A stretch of DNA of 64,000 nucleotides from a virus: positions 1-64,000 of the IMG/VR virus record IMGVR_UViG_3300047321_000445; one strand, written 5' to 3'. Positions 7,286 to 14,921 of this stretch are shown piece by piece. The notes under the pieces were generated by a model that was not told where the DNA came from, did no database searches, and saw only the letters and a program-made list of their open reading frames with translations. Positions within the stretch are counted from its first letter, which is position 1. Each line of letters opens with the position of its first letter. The translations under genes and the position numbers were made by a program.

Positions 7286-7542
7286 TCGGGATCACGTGGC
7301 TCGATGTGCTCTGCGCCTGCGTGGTCGGCGTCGCCTTGAGTGTGCGCGGCTCGCTGCACCGTCGAGAGCGGGCCCGCGAGGTGGAGGCCGAGCGGCGTGA
7401 GGCGTACTGGCGCGAGGTGGAGCGGCAGGCCGCCGAGTTCGCCGCCGAGACCCTCGCCCACGACGAGGCCGAGATGGCCCGCCTGGTCGAGTGGCACCGG
7501 AAGACCTCGGGGACGGGTGACGCCCGTCCCGAGGGTTCGTGA
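7282..7542 (+). CDS. Small membrane-anchored protein with a coiled coil
   Basis: 86 aa, ATG overlapping the ATPase stop as ATGA. One N-terminal hydrophobic segment (residues 2-20, IGITWLDVLCACVVGVALS) is followed by a highly charged Glu/Arg/Ala helix up to about residue 75. It looks like a single-pass membrane protein with a cytoplasmic coiled coil. No family is recognised. Confidence 0.7.
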   Translation: MIGITWLDVLCACVVGVALSVRGSLHRRERAREVEAERREAYWREVERQAAEFAAETLAHDEAEMARLVEWHRKTSGTGDARPEGS

Positions 7543-7940
7543 GCCGTAGAGGCCAGCCGCCGAAGATCCAGCCAGGCCAGTACCCGCAGCTGCTCACGCT
7601 GCTGCGGGCTGGCCTGCGCATGGCCGAGGTGGCGGCCGAGATGGGCGTGACCCGCCAGACCTTGCACAACCTGATCAACCGGGACGAGCAAGTCCGTGAG
7701 GCACGCGACGAGGGCCGACGACGGCGCCACCAGCAGGAGCACGGCCACGAGTCGTGCTACGTGGAGCGCAAGTGTCGTCGGCCCGAGTGCGTCCAGGCCG
7801 CCACCGTCGCCCGTGCTGAGCGTCGCAGCCGCGCCGCCGAGGCAGCCGCGGCCGCCCGTCCCTCCGTGTACGAGCTGGCCGACACGGCAGGTCCCTTCCC
7901 CGAGCGTCCGGCAGAGCCGGGGCTTGCCGACACCGCCTGA
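7539..7940 (+). CDS. HTH protein, resolvase-type helix-turn-helix
   Basis: 133 aa, GTG start overlapping the previous stop as GTGA. Residues 15-50 (LLTLLRAGLRMAEVAAEMGVTRQTLHNLI) form a clear HTH of the Hin/HTH_23 type. The middle is Arg/His/Cys-rich (CYVERKCRRPEC), a possible zinc site, and the C terminus is Ala/Pro-rich. It is probably a DNA-binding protein of the same operon; the target is unknown. Confidence 0.7.
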   Translation: MSRRGQPPKIQPGQYPQLLTLLRAGLRMAEVAAEMGVTRQTLHNLINRDEQVREARDEGRRRRHQQEHGHESCYVERKCRRPECVQAATVARAERRSRAAEAAAAARPSVYELADTAGPFPERPAEPGLADTA

Positions 7941-7982
7941 CCACAACGATCCCCCCACCCATCCATCCCGCTGGAGGCGGCT

Positions 7983-8681
7983 GTGGACCCTCACGACGTG
8001 CCAGCCGGGCGGGTGTGCCTGTGCTGCACGCGCGCCCTGTACGACGACCTCGGCCGGCTCGTGTGTGACCGCTGCGAGCGGGACATCGCCGACGGCCTGA
8101 CCGAAGTGGCCCGCCTGTGGAGACAGTTGCCCGGCAAGTTGGAGAAGTCCACGGGCGGGGCGGCCGACGAGCCCCGAGTGCACACCTCGAAGATCGACGC
8201 GCCCCTGCCCGGCAACGCGGAGGCTTTGGACCTGGTCGCCGGGGGTGTCGTCGGCGCGCTGATCATCCACGAGGATGCGTGGCGGCGTGAGATGCGGCGC
8301 CTGTATCCGCGGCTGCCGCTCACCCCGTTCCGTGGCAACCAGACCCAGACCCTCGTCGGGGTGCTCGCCTTCCTGCGCGAGCGGCTGCGGTGGGCCTGCT
8401 ACTCGTACGACGGGATCGAGGACCTGAAGGCGGACCTGGACCACCTGGTCGGGCGGATGCAGGCGGTCGTCACCGGGGAGCGACCGAAGCGACCCAAGGT
8501 TCTGCCCGTGCCGTGCCCGCTGAGGCCCAGGGGCGGCCGTGTATGCGGCGGGGAGCTCGCGTTCGACCCCGTCACCAAGCTCATCACCTGCCGTACGTGC
8601 CGTGGCGACATCGGTTACGAGCACTGGGCCGACATCGGCCTGGCCGTCGGCCTCATCGCCATGGATCCCCCGGCCGCCTGA
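7983..8681 (+). CDS. Zinc-finger protein with metal sites at both ends
   Basis: 232 aa, GTG start. CLCC...CDRC at residues 13-32 and C...C...CRTC (about 180-205) give a zinc site at each end. Between them is a helical domain (residues 40-160). This layout, with CPLRPRGGRVCGGEL near the C terminus, is that of a widespread Streptomyces phage/plasmid family whose function is not known. It follows the HTH gene after 42 bp. Confidence 0.7.
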   Translation: MDPHDVPAGRVCLCCTRALYDDLGRLVCDRCERDIADGLTEVARLWRQLPGKLEKSTGGAADEPRVHTSKIDAPLPGNAEALDLVAGGVVGALIIHEDAWRREMRRLYPRLPLTPFRGNQTQTLVGVLAFLRERLRWACYSYDGIEDLKADLDHLVGRMQAVVTGERPKRPKVLPVPCPLRPRGGRVCGGELAFDPVTKLITCRTCRGDIGYEHWADIGLAVGLIAMDPPAA

Positions 8682-8719
8682 GAACCCCTCCGCTCCACCC
8701 CACTGGAAAGGAACTGCAC

Positions 8720-9277
8720 GTGATACGGAACGAGCCCAGACCGGGCGACATCCTGCTGACCACCATCGACAACCCGGTCGGCACGATGATCGCCGTCGGC
8801 GAGTGGGCGAACGGCAACGGCTTCGGCGTCTACCAGCACGCCGCGATCGTCCTCAACGCCTATCGGACGCTCGACGGTTGGGCGGGCACGGTGCTGGAAG
8901 CCCAGCCGGGCGGCGCCCGCCGTACGCCCCTGCAGACGTACCACGGCCGGCGCACGGTGTACGTGTCGCCGGTCGGGCTGAGCGACGCGCAGCGCTGGGA
9001 CATCACCCAGGAGGCTCGCCTGTACGAGGGGACCCCGTACAGCTTCCTGGACTACGGGGCGATCGCTGCGCACCGCCTGCACGTGCCGCTGCCGCGCCTG
9101 CGCGACTACATCGCCGACTCCGGTCACCTGATCTGCTCCCAGCTCTGCGACCGGGTGTACCGGGACGCCGGGATCCAGCTGTTCCGGGACGGGCGTTGGG
9201 ACGGCTACGTGACTCCGATGGATCTGTGGGACCTGCTGCGGCAGCCGGCCGACAACGTGCTCACGCTCGCGGCGTGA
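8720..9277 (+). CDS. NlpC/P60-like (YiiX-type) cysteine hydrolase
   Basis: 185 aa from the GTG, with GGAAAGGA upstream. The opening PRPGDILLTT, the H40 in YQHAAIV and the C139 in HLICSQL fit the circularly permuted NlpC/P60-like (YiiX/YaeF) papain fold, in which His precedes Cys. There is no signal peptide, so it acts in the cytoplasm or is released by another route. Substrates in this family include lipids, peptides and wall fragments. On a plasmid it could trim peptidoglycan for transfer, but that is inference. Confidence 0.65.
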   Translation: MIRNEPRPGDILLTTIDNPVGTMIAVGEWANGNGFGVYQHAAIVLNAYRTLDGWAGTVLEAQPGGARRTPLQTYHGRRTVYVSPVGLSDAQRWDITQEARLYEGTPYSFLDYGAIAAHRLHVPLPRLRDYIADSGHLICSQLCDRVYRDAGIQLFRDGRWDGYVTPMDLWDLLRQPADNVLTLAA

Positions 9278-9294
9278 GGGAAGAGGAGCGAACA

Positions 9295-9510
9295 GTGAAC
9301 GCCGAACTCATGGACGTGGAAGCCGTGGAGGCTGCGCCGTACGACGGGGCACCGCGGAGCGCGTACGAGGCCGCCGACCTGCTGCTGCACGAGGGGCACC
9401 ATGTGCACTTCGTGGCCGAGGGAGAGTCCATCTGCTACAGCTGGCACTGTCCTCCCGGCCTGCACGTGTCGGGCCGTCCGGCTGCTGCGGATCGTCCGCC
9501 CTCCTACTGA
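9295..9510 (+). CDS. Small hypothetical protein
   Basis: 71 aa, GTG start with GAGGAG at good spacing. It is acidic, with a hydrophobic middle (ADLLLHEGHHVHFVAEGESICYSWHCPPGLHV) and a possible Cys/His metal site. It ends the plus-strand operon two bases before the right copy of the 45-bp inverted repeat. Confidence 0.6.
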   Translation: MNAELMDVEAVEAAPYDGAPRSAYEAADLLLHEGHHVHFVAEGESICYSWHCPPGLHVSGRPAAADRPPSY

Positions 9511-9511
9511 G

Positions 9512-9556
9512 GGCTGGTGTCTGGACCGCCCCATTACTTTGACATTCCCTCGGACA
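9512..9556. repeat. Right copy of the 45-bp inverted repeat
   Basis: Reverse complement of 54-98 with two mismatches; 33 bp (9524-9556) are identical. It starts directly after a stop codon. Unlike the left copy it also forms a local palindrome, CCGCCCCA at 9526-9533 against TGGGGCGG at 9557-9564. Confidence 0.85.
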
Positions 9557-9702
9557 TGGGGCGGTATCCAAGCAGATCAGCGTGCTTTAGGCTGCGCATG
9601 AATGCTGGTCAGGAGCTGTCTCGTCGTCACCCGGGCGTGTACCTTGCGCGGTTGCCGGGACGTATGGGAGTAGGCTGCTGCCGAAACAACATCAAATAGC
9701 AA

Positions 9703-9765
9703 ACCGGGGCCCTTCCCCCTCGCGGCGCCTAGGAACGCCGTGTGCGAGGAAGTGGGACCCCGGGT
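9703..9765 (+). other. Long imperfect hairpin upstream of the Rep candidate
   Basis: Nested pairings ACCGGGG/CCCCGGGT (9703-9709 with 9758-9765), CCTCGC/GCGAGG (9718-9723 with 9744-9749) and GGCG/CGCC at the tip suggest a folded RNA or an origin structure. A second 9-bp stem (9858-9866 with 9898-9906) follows. The 720-bp region between 9511 and 10230 otherwise holds only the inverted repeat and one weak open frame. Confidence 0.35.
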
Positions 9766-9818
9766 GCGGGAGCGCCGCCTGGAAGCGGCCTACCGCGTGA
9801 CGACAAAAAGGGTGTCGC

Positions 9819-10004
9819 ATGAACCATGGTACTGGCGTTCCCGAGTACGCCAACCGCAAGACCCGCCACTCCGCCGCGCACTGGCCGGCGTCGAGTAGCG
9901 GGTCTTCCCATGTCCCCGGCCGTTTGAGCCGGATTGAGACTCCCTCGGGCCGTTCGGCCGCGCAGGGCACCAACGCACTCCTGGGGAGGCTGTTGAAGGA
10001 GTAG
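9819..10004 (+). CDS. Doubtful 61-aa open frame in the Rep leader
   Basis: 61 aa from an ATG with AAAAAGGG about 10 bases upstream. Composition is Ser/Arg/Gly-rich and no motif is seen. The frame contains both arms of a 9-bp stem, so the region may be structured RNA or replication origin rather than coding. Confidence 0.25.
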   Translation: MNHGTGVPEYANRKTRHSAAHWPASSSGSSHVPGRLSRIETPSGRSAAQGTNALLGRLLKE

Positions 10005-10230
10005 TCATTCGGGGGCGGCCCCGGCGTTGTCAGCGCCTCCTACCGCCCCGGCCGGTCCGGGTGTTGTCAGCACCCTCTCCCCGGCCCTCATGCCACCGCT
10101 CCGATCGGGCGTCACCCCGGTCGAGCGAAGAACCCGGTGTCAGCCGGGCCCCAGTTGGTTCGCCAGAACCCGAAGCCCTTGTCACGGGGCTTCGTACTTC
10201 CTCACCGATACAAAGAGGAGTGGGTCCATA

Positions 10231-11439
10231 GTGCCCGAGAGCACTGTCACTTGTCACTCTGCGCACCCCCAGGGTGCCGATTCGCCCCAGAATGTCACTC
10301 TCGCGAGTGTCGATTCATCGACAAAAGACGTCCCGTTTGGCCTGGTTCGGGGCGCTGCCGCGCAGTGCCTCGAACACACCCGCTCTCGCCGTACCGGACC
10401 GCGTATCTGGCTGCGTGTCGTGGAGTGGCTCGTCGCGGCCGGCCTGCACCCGAAGGCCAACCAGACGACCCTGGCCATCGCCCGGGACCTGGCCGACCGG
10501 ATGGACTACACCACCGGACACGTCAGGTACGGCCTGGAGGACATGCCCGCACGGCTCGGGGTGTCCCGTGCCACCGTCGCCCGCCACGTCTCCTACCTGC
10601 GCGAGCTGGGCGCCCTGGCCTGGGTGCAGCACGGCAGCAAGGCCAACATCCGGCGCGTCCTTGGCCAGAAGGGCTATGCCGGGACCGCCACCGTGTACGC
10701 CGCGGTGATCCCGGCCGTCTACGACCACGCCATGGGCCACACCCTGATCGGTTCCGGATACGGGGCCCGCATCGTGGTTGACCAGCGCGAACAGGCTGTT
10801 GAGACCCCTTCCCTGACCTTGGTTAATGAAGTGGTTCAGGTTCAGGTAGACAGTGGAAAAAACAACTACATCCCGCGCCAGGGCGCGAGCCGCTCAACCG
10901 ACTCGTCCCCCGGTGAGCAGATCAAAAAGCGCAGCAACAGGCGGGGGGCGAACAAGGGTTCGACGGGACGCAGCGCCTTGCAGGTGGTCGAGGACATCCG
11001 CATCGCCCGCCAGGTGCGGCCCCGGGTGCCGTGGACGCAGCGGGAAGGCCTGCGCCGTCTGGCGTTCGCCCTGCGCCCGCTGATCGATGAGGGCATGGAC
11101 GCCCACGAGGTCGCCGCCTACCTGACCGGCATGTGCCTGACCTGGCGCCCGGCCGCCCCGGCCGCCTACATCCGCACAGAGCTGCTCCGCCGTCAGGAAG
11201 CCCACCACGAGGCCGTGGAGGCCGCCGAGCGGTGGGAGCGCGATCACGGCCCGGAGGGCGCGTTCCGGCTCAACTCCGAGTCCACCCCGTCCCTGATCGC
11301 GGCTGCCCTGGCCGCCAACGCCCAGGGCATGGCCCGCCTGTCCGCCGCCCAGCGGGCACGGGGCCTGGACGACCCGTTCGCCAACCACGACGCAGCCGCC
11401 GCGGCCGACATCGCCGCCTTCCTCGGGAGTCCCGCATGA
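10231..11439 (+). CDS. Candidate replication initiator (HTH protein)
   Basis: 402 aa from a GTG with GAGGAG upstream. Frames starting further left have no ribosome site and atypical composition. Residues about 50-170 hold a winged-helix region (LADRMDYTTGHVRYGLEDMP, ARLGVSRATVARHVSYLRELGAL) like DnaD/Rep-type plasmid initiators. The C-terminal third is helical (LRRLAFALRPLIDEGMDAHEVAAYLTG). It overlaps a DciA-like gene by ATGA, which fits an initiator with its helicase loader. TGTCACT occurs three times at 10245-10299, inside the start of the coding region, and could be iterons. A plain transcription regulator remains possible. Confidence 0.6.
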   Translation: MPESTVTCHSAHPQGADSPQNVTLASVDSSTKDVPFGLVRGAAAQCLEHTRSRRTGPRIWLRVVEWLVAAGLHPKANQTTLAIARDLADRMDYTTGHVRYGLEDMPARLGVSRATVARHVSYLRELGALAWVQHGSKANIRRVLGQKGYAGTATVYAAVIPAVYDHAMGHTLIGSGYGARIVVDQREQAVETPSLTLVNEVVQVQVDSGKNNYIPRQGASRSTDSSPGEQIKKRSNRRGANKGSTGRSALQVVEDIRIARQVRPRVPWTQREGLRRLAFALRPLIDEGMDAHEVAAYLTGMCLTWRPAAPAAYIRTELLRRQEAHHEAVEAAERWERDHGPEGAFRLNSESTPSLIAAALAANAQGMARLSAAQRARGLDDPFANHDAAAAADIAAFLGSPA

Positions 11440-12137
11440 CCGAACAGGAGCCCTCGGGCGTCGACCTGGCCCGCGTGGCGCTCGCCCGCGCCAAGGCCGC
11501 CGCCAAGACTGCCCCGCCCACCGCCCCCAAGACGCGCCGCACCACGTCCAGCCGACGGGGTGGTCCCACCGGCCGCGATCCGATGGCCTTCGGCGCCGCT
11601 ATCGAACGCCTCATGAACGAGCGGGGATGGGAGGTGGCGGCCGAGGGCGGCAGCATCATCGACCGGTGGGCGACCATCGCCCCGGAACTCGTGGGGAAGG
11701 TGTCTGCCGAGCGCTACGACCCGGAGACCGGGACGCTGCACCTGAGGCCGCATGTGGACGCCTACGGCACGCACCTACGGCTGCGGGAGCGGGAGGTCGT
11801 GTACCGCATCAACGCCGCGGCGGGCGGCTCCCCGGTCCGCGCCCTGCGGATCCTGCCCACCGGTGCAGCCGGCCGCGCCCCCGAGCCCGAGACGACCCCG
11901 ACCCGGGCCCCGGCCGCCCCGGCCGCGCCGGTGCCCGTCGAACCCGAGGAGCACGAGGAACGTGAGGAGCGCATGGCGCGCCGCGCGCTCCGGGCCGAAG
12001 AAGCCCGCGCAGCCCACCGTGAGGCCGTCGCCGGACCGCGCCCCGAGGCACCCCCGACCCGCACGCGCGAGAACGCCAGCGACGGCTTCAAGCGCGTCCG
12101 TGCCGTCTACCTCGCCACCCGCAAGCGCCCCACCTGA
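11436..12137 (+). CDS. DciA-like (DUF721) helicase-loading protein
   Basis: 233 aa, ATG overlapping the upstream stop as ATGA. Residues about 55-135 (FGAAIERLMNERGWEVAAEGGSII, WATIAPELVGKVSAERYDPETGTLHLR, LRLREREVVYRINAA) follow the DUF721/DciA domain pattern, whose members load the replicative helicase DnaB. The N terminus is Arg/Ala-rich and the C terminus is a charged Glu/Ala/Arg helix. Chromosomal dciA sits between recF and gyrB; a plasmid copy directly after a Rep candidate suggests a dedicated replication pair. Confidence 0.75.
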   Translation: MTEQEPSGVDLARVALARAKAAAKTAPPTAPKTRRTTSSRRGGPTGRDPMAFGAAIERLMNERGWEVAAEGGSIIDRWATIAPELVGKVSAERYDPETGTLHLRPHVDAYGTHLRLREREVVYRINAAAGGSPVRALRILPTGAAGRAPEPETTPTRAPAAPAAPVPVEPEEHEEREERMARRALRAEEARAAHREAVAGPRPEAPPTRTRENASDGFKRVRAVYLATRKRPT

Positions 12138-12158
12138 TCCCGCCGAAGGAACCGCCCC

Positions 12159-12512
12159 GTGAGCCTGCTCCTGGACATCCCCACAGCCGTGCCCCCATGG
12201 TCGCGACCCACTCGAATCGCCCCGCCGCCCACCAAGGCGGGCCGCCGCCGCTGCGAGATCTTCGCGTGGATCGGCCAGCCGTTCCACTCCTGCGACAACT
12301 GCGGCGAACCGTACTGGGACCACCTGTACGAGCCGCCGCACGGCGGAGCGAAGCCGCTGTTCCACGTCGCGCAGTACGACGAGCACCTGCGCGCCTGGGT
12401 CTGGGAACCGGTCGGCAAAGTCATCAGTCGCCCCGCCGCGTGGGCGACCCGCTACCGATGGGGCGGCTACGACGACACAGCCCGCCGCATGGACACGATG
12501 GAGTCAAAGTGA
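12159..12512 (+). CDS. Hypothetical protein with CxxC
   Basis: 117 aa, GTG start. A conserved-looking core FAWIGQPFHSCDNCGEPYWDHL (residues about 35-57) contains CDNC with nearby Cys and His, probably binding zinc. Proteins with this core are common in Streptomyces phages and plasmids but unassigned. It follows the DciA-like gene by 21 bp and is likely cotranscribed. Confidence 0.65.
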   Translation: MSLLLDIPTAVPPWSRPTRIAPPPTKAGRRRCEIFAWIGQPFHSCDNCGEPYWDHLYEPPHGGAKPLFHVAQYDEHLRAWVWEPVGKVISRPAAWATRYRWGGYDDTARRMDTMESK

Positions 12513-12676
12513 CCACACAGCACCGACCCCGCACGGCTCGCCGCGAACCGCGCCCGATACCGCCAGCCGTCTTCGAAGAGGCGCGCTACATGGACGGCTT
12601 GCCGTACGAGACGACCCGCGGCCTGCCCGACCGGGACGGCTTCGACGAGCCGGCCGACGACGGCGAGGGCGCCTGA
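12509..12676 (+). CDS. Small hypothetical protein
   Basis: 55 aa, GTG overlapping the previous stop as GTGA. Basic N terminus (HRPRTARREPRPIPP), acidic C terminus (DGFDEPADDGEGA). No family is recognised. Its stop codon lies three bases before the first parS-like palindrome. Confidence 0.5.
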   Translation: MTTQHRPRTARREPRPIPPAVFEEARYMDGLPYETTRGLPDRDGFDEPADDGEGA

Positions 12677-12678
12677 AG

Positions 12679-12694
12679 TGTCTCGCGCGAGACA
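12679..12694. promoter_or_regulatory. parS-like palindrome 1
   Basis: TGTCTCGCGCGAGACA, extended by AAG and CTT flanks. The layout resembles chromosomal parS (TGTTTCACGTGAAACA) with different inner bases, as expected for a plasmid-specific partner. First of three within 140 bp beside parB. Confidence 0.75.
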
Positions 12695-12732
12695 CTTTCA
12701 CGCCCACCCTGTCCGGTTATCTCCAGGAAAAG

Positions 12733-12748
12733 TGTCTCGCGCGAGACA
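12733..12748. promoter_or_regulatory. parS-like palindrome 2
   Basis: Identical 16-mer TGTCTCGCGCGAGACA, 54 bp after the first copy and preceded by AAAAG. Confidence 0.75.
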
Positions 12749-12757
12749 GAAACGACT

Positions 12758-12795
12758 GCGGCCCGGCACCCCCCACCATCAGGGGGCCGGGCCGC
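12758..12795 (+). terminator. Strong hairpin between the parS-like sites
   Basis: GCGGCCCGGC at 12758-12767 pairs with 12786-12795, and the stem continues through CCCCCC/GGGGG. It lies between convergent transcription units and probably terminates both. Confidence 0.75.
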
Positions 12796-12799
12796 AAAG

Positions 12800-12815
12800 T
12801 GTCTCGCGCGAGACA
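12800..12815. promoter_or_regulatory. parS-like palindrome 3
   Basis: Third identical TGTCTCGCGCGAGACA, four bases from the parB stop codon. Confidence 0.75.
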
Positions 12816-12818
12816 GTT

Positions 12819-13781
12819 CTACATGCTGGGCTCGTCCAGCTCAGCGAGCACCGACTGAAGGTCGGACGCCAACTTCAACGCCGCCATCATCGTCTGCCTG
12901 GCAGCGTCTGGAGACACCGCCGCAGCTTCCTTCAGCGTCGTGCGGTCGGACGCGACGATCGCCTTCTGCGCGTTCGCGAGGACCACGGTAGGCGTCACCA
13001 CGGACAGTTCCCGTGTCGGCTCGTAGTCCTCCAGACCGGCCGCCAGCCCCAGCACGTCGCGCTTCACTTCGAGTTGCTTCGCGCTCGTGCCACCAGTCGA
13101 CTCGGCCGCCGACCACACCCGCCGCACCGCTTCCTCGCCGTGTTGCCGCAGGATCGGCGCGAGCACGTCGACCTGCCGAGTCGTCAGCGGACCGGTGTAG
13201 AGAGGAGCGAGCGCTTGCGCCACCGGCCCCTCGTTCACCATGCGGTAGGCATGCGGCCCGGAGACTCCGCACCGCTCCTGTGCCCATCGCCGGAAGCTGC
13301 GGTACTTCTTGCCAGACGCATCCAGCCTGGCCTTGTACGCCTTCGTACGGTGCGCCTGCCGGATCGCTGGCCCGGCCGCAGACAACCACTTCGATTCGAC
13401 CTCGCGCATCTCCTCCTCAGCCTCGACCCGCGCGGCAAGGATGATCTGCTCGCACCGCGTCAGGATCTCGGCAGGGTCCGCCGTGTCAGGCAGCAGGCCC
13501 TCGGACGGTTCCGGCGCGACGACCACCGGGGCCGGGGCGGCGGGCTCAGGCTGTGCAGGCACCGCCGCGGCCGGCTCGGGCGCCGGGCGCGGGCGGCGAG
13601 TTGCAGGCTCCTGCGCCGCCTCCTGGACGGGAGCGGCCTCGGGCTGCCGGGTGGCGGCAGCCCGCTCGGCTTCCAAGACTTCCCGGGTGACCTCGATCGG
13701 CGCGCCGCCCGAGGGCGGCAGCATCCCGCCGCGCCGCTGCTGCCCGGCTCCTGCTCCGATGGGCTGGCCCTTGGCGGCCAT
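12819..13781 (-). CDS. ParB-like centromere-binding partner of ParA
   Basis: 320 aa; the ATG overlaps the parA stop as TGATG. Residues about 1-110 are a disordered Ala/Pro/Glu linker. The middle (about 145-230) is helical with an HTH-like region FRRWAQERCGVSGPHAYRMV and then TTRQVDVLAPILRQHGEEAV. The canonical ParB N-terminal CTPase/nuclease box (GERR) is not seen, so this is not a standard ParB. The three identical palindromes at its 3' end and one at 2826 are the obvious binding sites. With ParA it would move plasmid copies apart at cell division. A KorB-like repressor role is also possible. Confidence 0.65.
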   Translation of the reverse strand: MAAKGQPIGAGAGQQRRGGMLPPSGGAPIEVTREVLEAERAAATRQPEAAPVQEAAQEPATRRPRPAPEPAAAVPAQPEPAAPAPVVVAPEPSEGLLPDTADPAEILTRCEQIILAARVEAEEEMREVESKWLSAAGPAIRQAHRTKAYKARLDASGKKYRSFRRWAQERCGVSGPHAYRMVNEGPVAQALAPLYTGPLTTRQVDVLAPILRQHGEEAVRRVWSAAESTGGTSAKQLEVKRDVLGLAAGLEDYEPTRELSVVTPTVVLANAQKAIVASDRTTLKEAAAVSPDAARQTMMAALKLASDLQSVLAELDEPSM

Positions 13782-14578
13782 CAGACGATCACCTTCTCCG
13801 CCTCGCGCAGCGTGATGACGCCCGCACCGGTCGCCTCGTCCTTGGTGATGATGCCGGTCTCGATGAGCAGCGGCACGAAACCGACGAGGTCTTTCCACCG
13901 GGGGCAGTCCGGATCGTCGCTGCTGCCCTTCAGCTGCGGGACACGGCCGAACGCGCGCTTGTAGGCGACGAGCATGGGGATGTCGGTGTCCAGCAGTGGG
14001 TACGCGCCGTCGGCCTGGTCCTCGTACAGCAGGGCGGCCCGAGCCTCGGTCTTGTCACGGCTCGGCTCGCACCGAGACAGGACGTAGAACATGATCGCGC
14101 CGCCGACAGTGTTCCGGGAGGCCGCCATCAACGCGGCCTCCCGCGTCTGCGGGGCCTGCTCAAGGTCGCCCTCGTCCGGGCACAACGGCACGATCAGCTT
14201 GTGCGACCGGCGTACGGCTGCCAGGAACGCGCCGATGTTGCCGCCGCCGACGTCCACCACGATGTCGTCCACGTCGCCCCGGGCACGGACTGCGTCGATC
14301 TCCGCGTCCAGCGTCTCGAACGGGTGCCTGATCACCTCCACCGGCCAGTCGTAGCCGCGCAGTCGGGCCTTGTCCGGCCACTTGCTGGCGGTCTGGCTGG
14401 CGGAGTCCGCGTCGAACAGGACTACGCGCCGGCCAAGGACGGTGGCCTTGAAGAGGGCGGTAAGGACGGCCAGTCGGGTCTTGCCGGTGCCACCCTTGAG
14501 GGCTCCGACCGAGGTCACCTCGGTTTCAACCTGCTCGGGCTGGGCTTCGGGCGAGCCGCTAGGCTCAGGAATGGTCAT
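13781..14578 (-). CDS. parA: ParA-type partition ATPase
   Basis: 265 aa. The ATG at 14578 has GAGG upstream; longer readings extend into the leader without a ribosome site. A deviant Walker A, LKGGTGKTR (residues about 27-35), is followed by VVLFDADSASQ and DDIVVDVGGG, the ParA/MinD fold. The N terminus is short, with no extra DNA-binding domain, so regulation would come from the partner or the operator region. Members of this group form ATP-dependent gradients on the nucleoid to position plasmids. It is translationally coupled to the parB-like gene. Confidence 0.85.
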   Translation of the reverse strand: MTIPEPSGSPEAQPEQVETEVTSVGALKGGTGKTRLAVLTALFKATVLGRRVVLFDADSASQTASKWPDKARLRGYDWPVEVIRHPFETLDAEIDAVRARGDVDDIVVDVGGGNIGAFLAAVRRSHKLIVPLCPDEGDLEQAPQTREAALMAASRNTVGGAIMFYVLSRCEPSRDKTEARAALLYEDQADGAYPLLDTDIPMLVAYKRAFGRVPQLKGSSDDPDCPRWKDLVGFVPLLIETGIITKDEATGAGVITLREAEKVIV

Positions 14579-14602
14579 GCATACCTCGCGTGATGCGTTG
14601 CG

Positions 14603-14627
14603 GTGGCCCCGCCTATGGGGGGCGGGG
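14603..14627. terminator. GC-rich hairpin in the parA leader
   Basis: GGCCCCGCC at 14603-14611 pairs with 14619-14627. It lies 25 bp before the parA start on the minus strand, so it may act on parA leader RNA rather than end a transcript. Confidence 0.5.
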
Positions 14628-14711
14628 CCCCGACGGTTTGGGGCTTGAGCGTATCGGGGCCGCCCCGGTGAGCACGGTCCGACCAGGCGGCGAGCATGAT
14701 TTCCGGCACAG

Positions 14712-14735
14712 AAAAGTGAGAGGCCCTCACGTTTT
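14712..14735. promoter_or_regulatory. Inverted repeat in the parA / 14922 divergent region
   Basis: AAAAGTGAG and CTCACGTTTT flank AGGCC. Its place between two divergent genes makes it a candidate operator. Apart from this and the hairpin at 14603, nothing else stands out in the 343-bp gap. Confidence 0.4.
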
Positions 14736-14921
14736 GCTCGTTCAGCTCGTAGGGTTCTAACCCGAGGCTTGCACTTCCAACGCAATGCGGGGAGTACCGT
14801 TTTGCCGAAACATGCCTCTACAATCCCCCTGACACCAGGGCTGCACCCAAGGGGACCTTGGTCTTGTGGCGCCTCTCTTCACTTCCTTGTCGGCAACTTG
14901 GGTCGGTGAAGGGAGGGCGCC

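Noticed and set aside
54-9556. Transposon with terminal inverted repeats
   Set aside because: The repeats fit, but there is no transposase and no direct target duplication (flanks GTATG and TGGGG differ). Reported as a repeat-bounded block only.
9819-10004. Gene for a 61-aa protein in the Rep leader
   Set aside because: Overlaps a 9-bp stem and has no recognisable composition. Listed only with low confidence.
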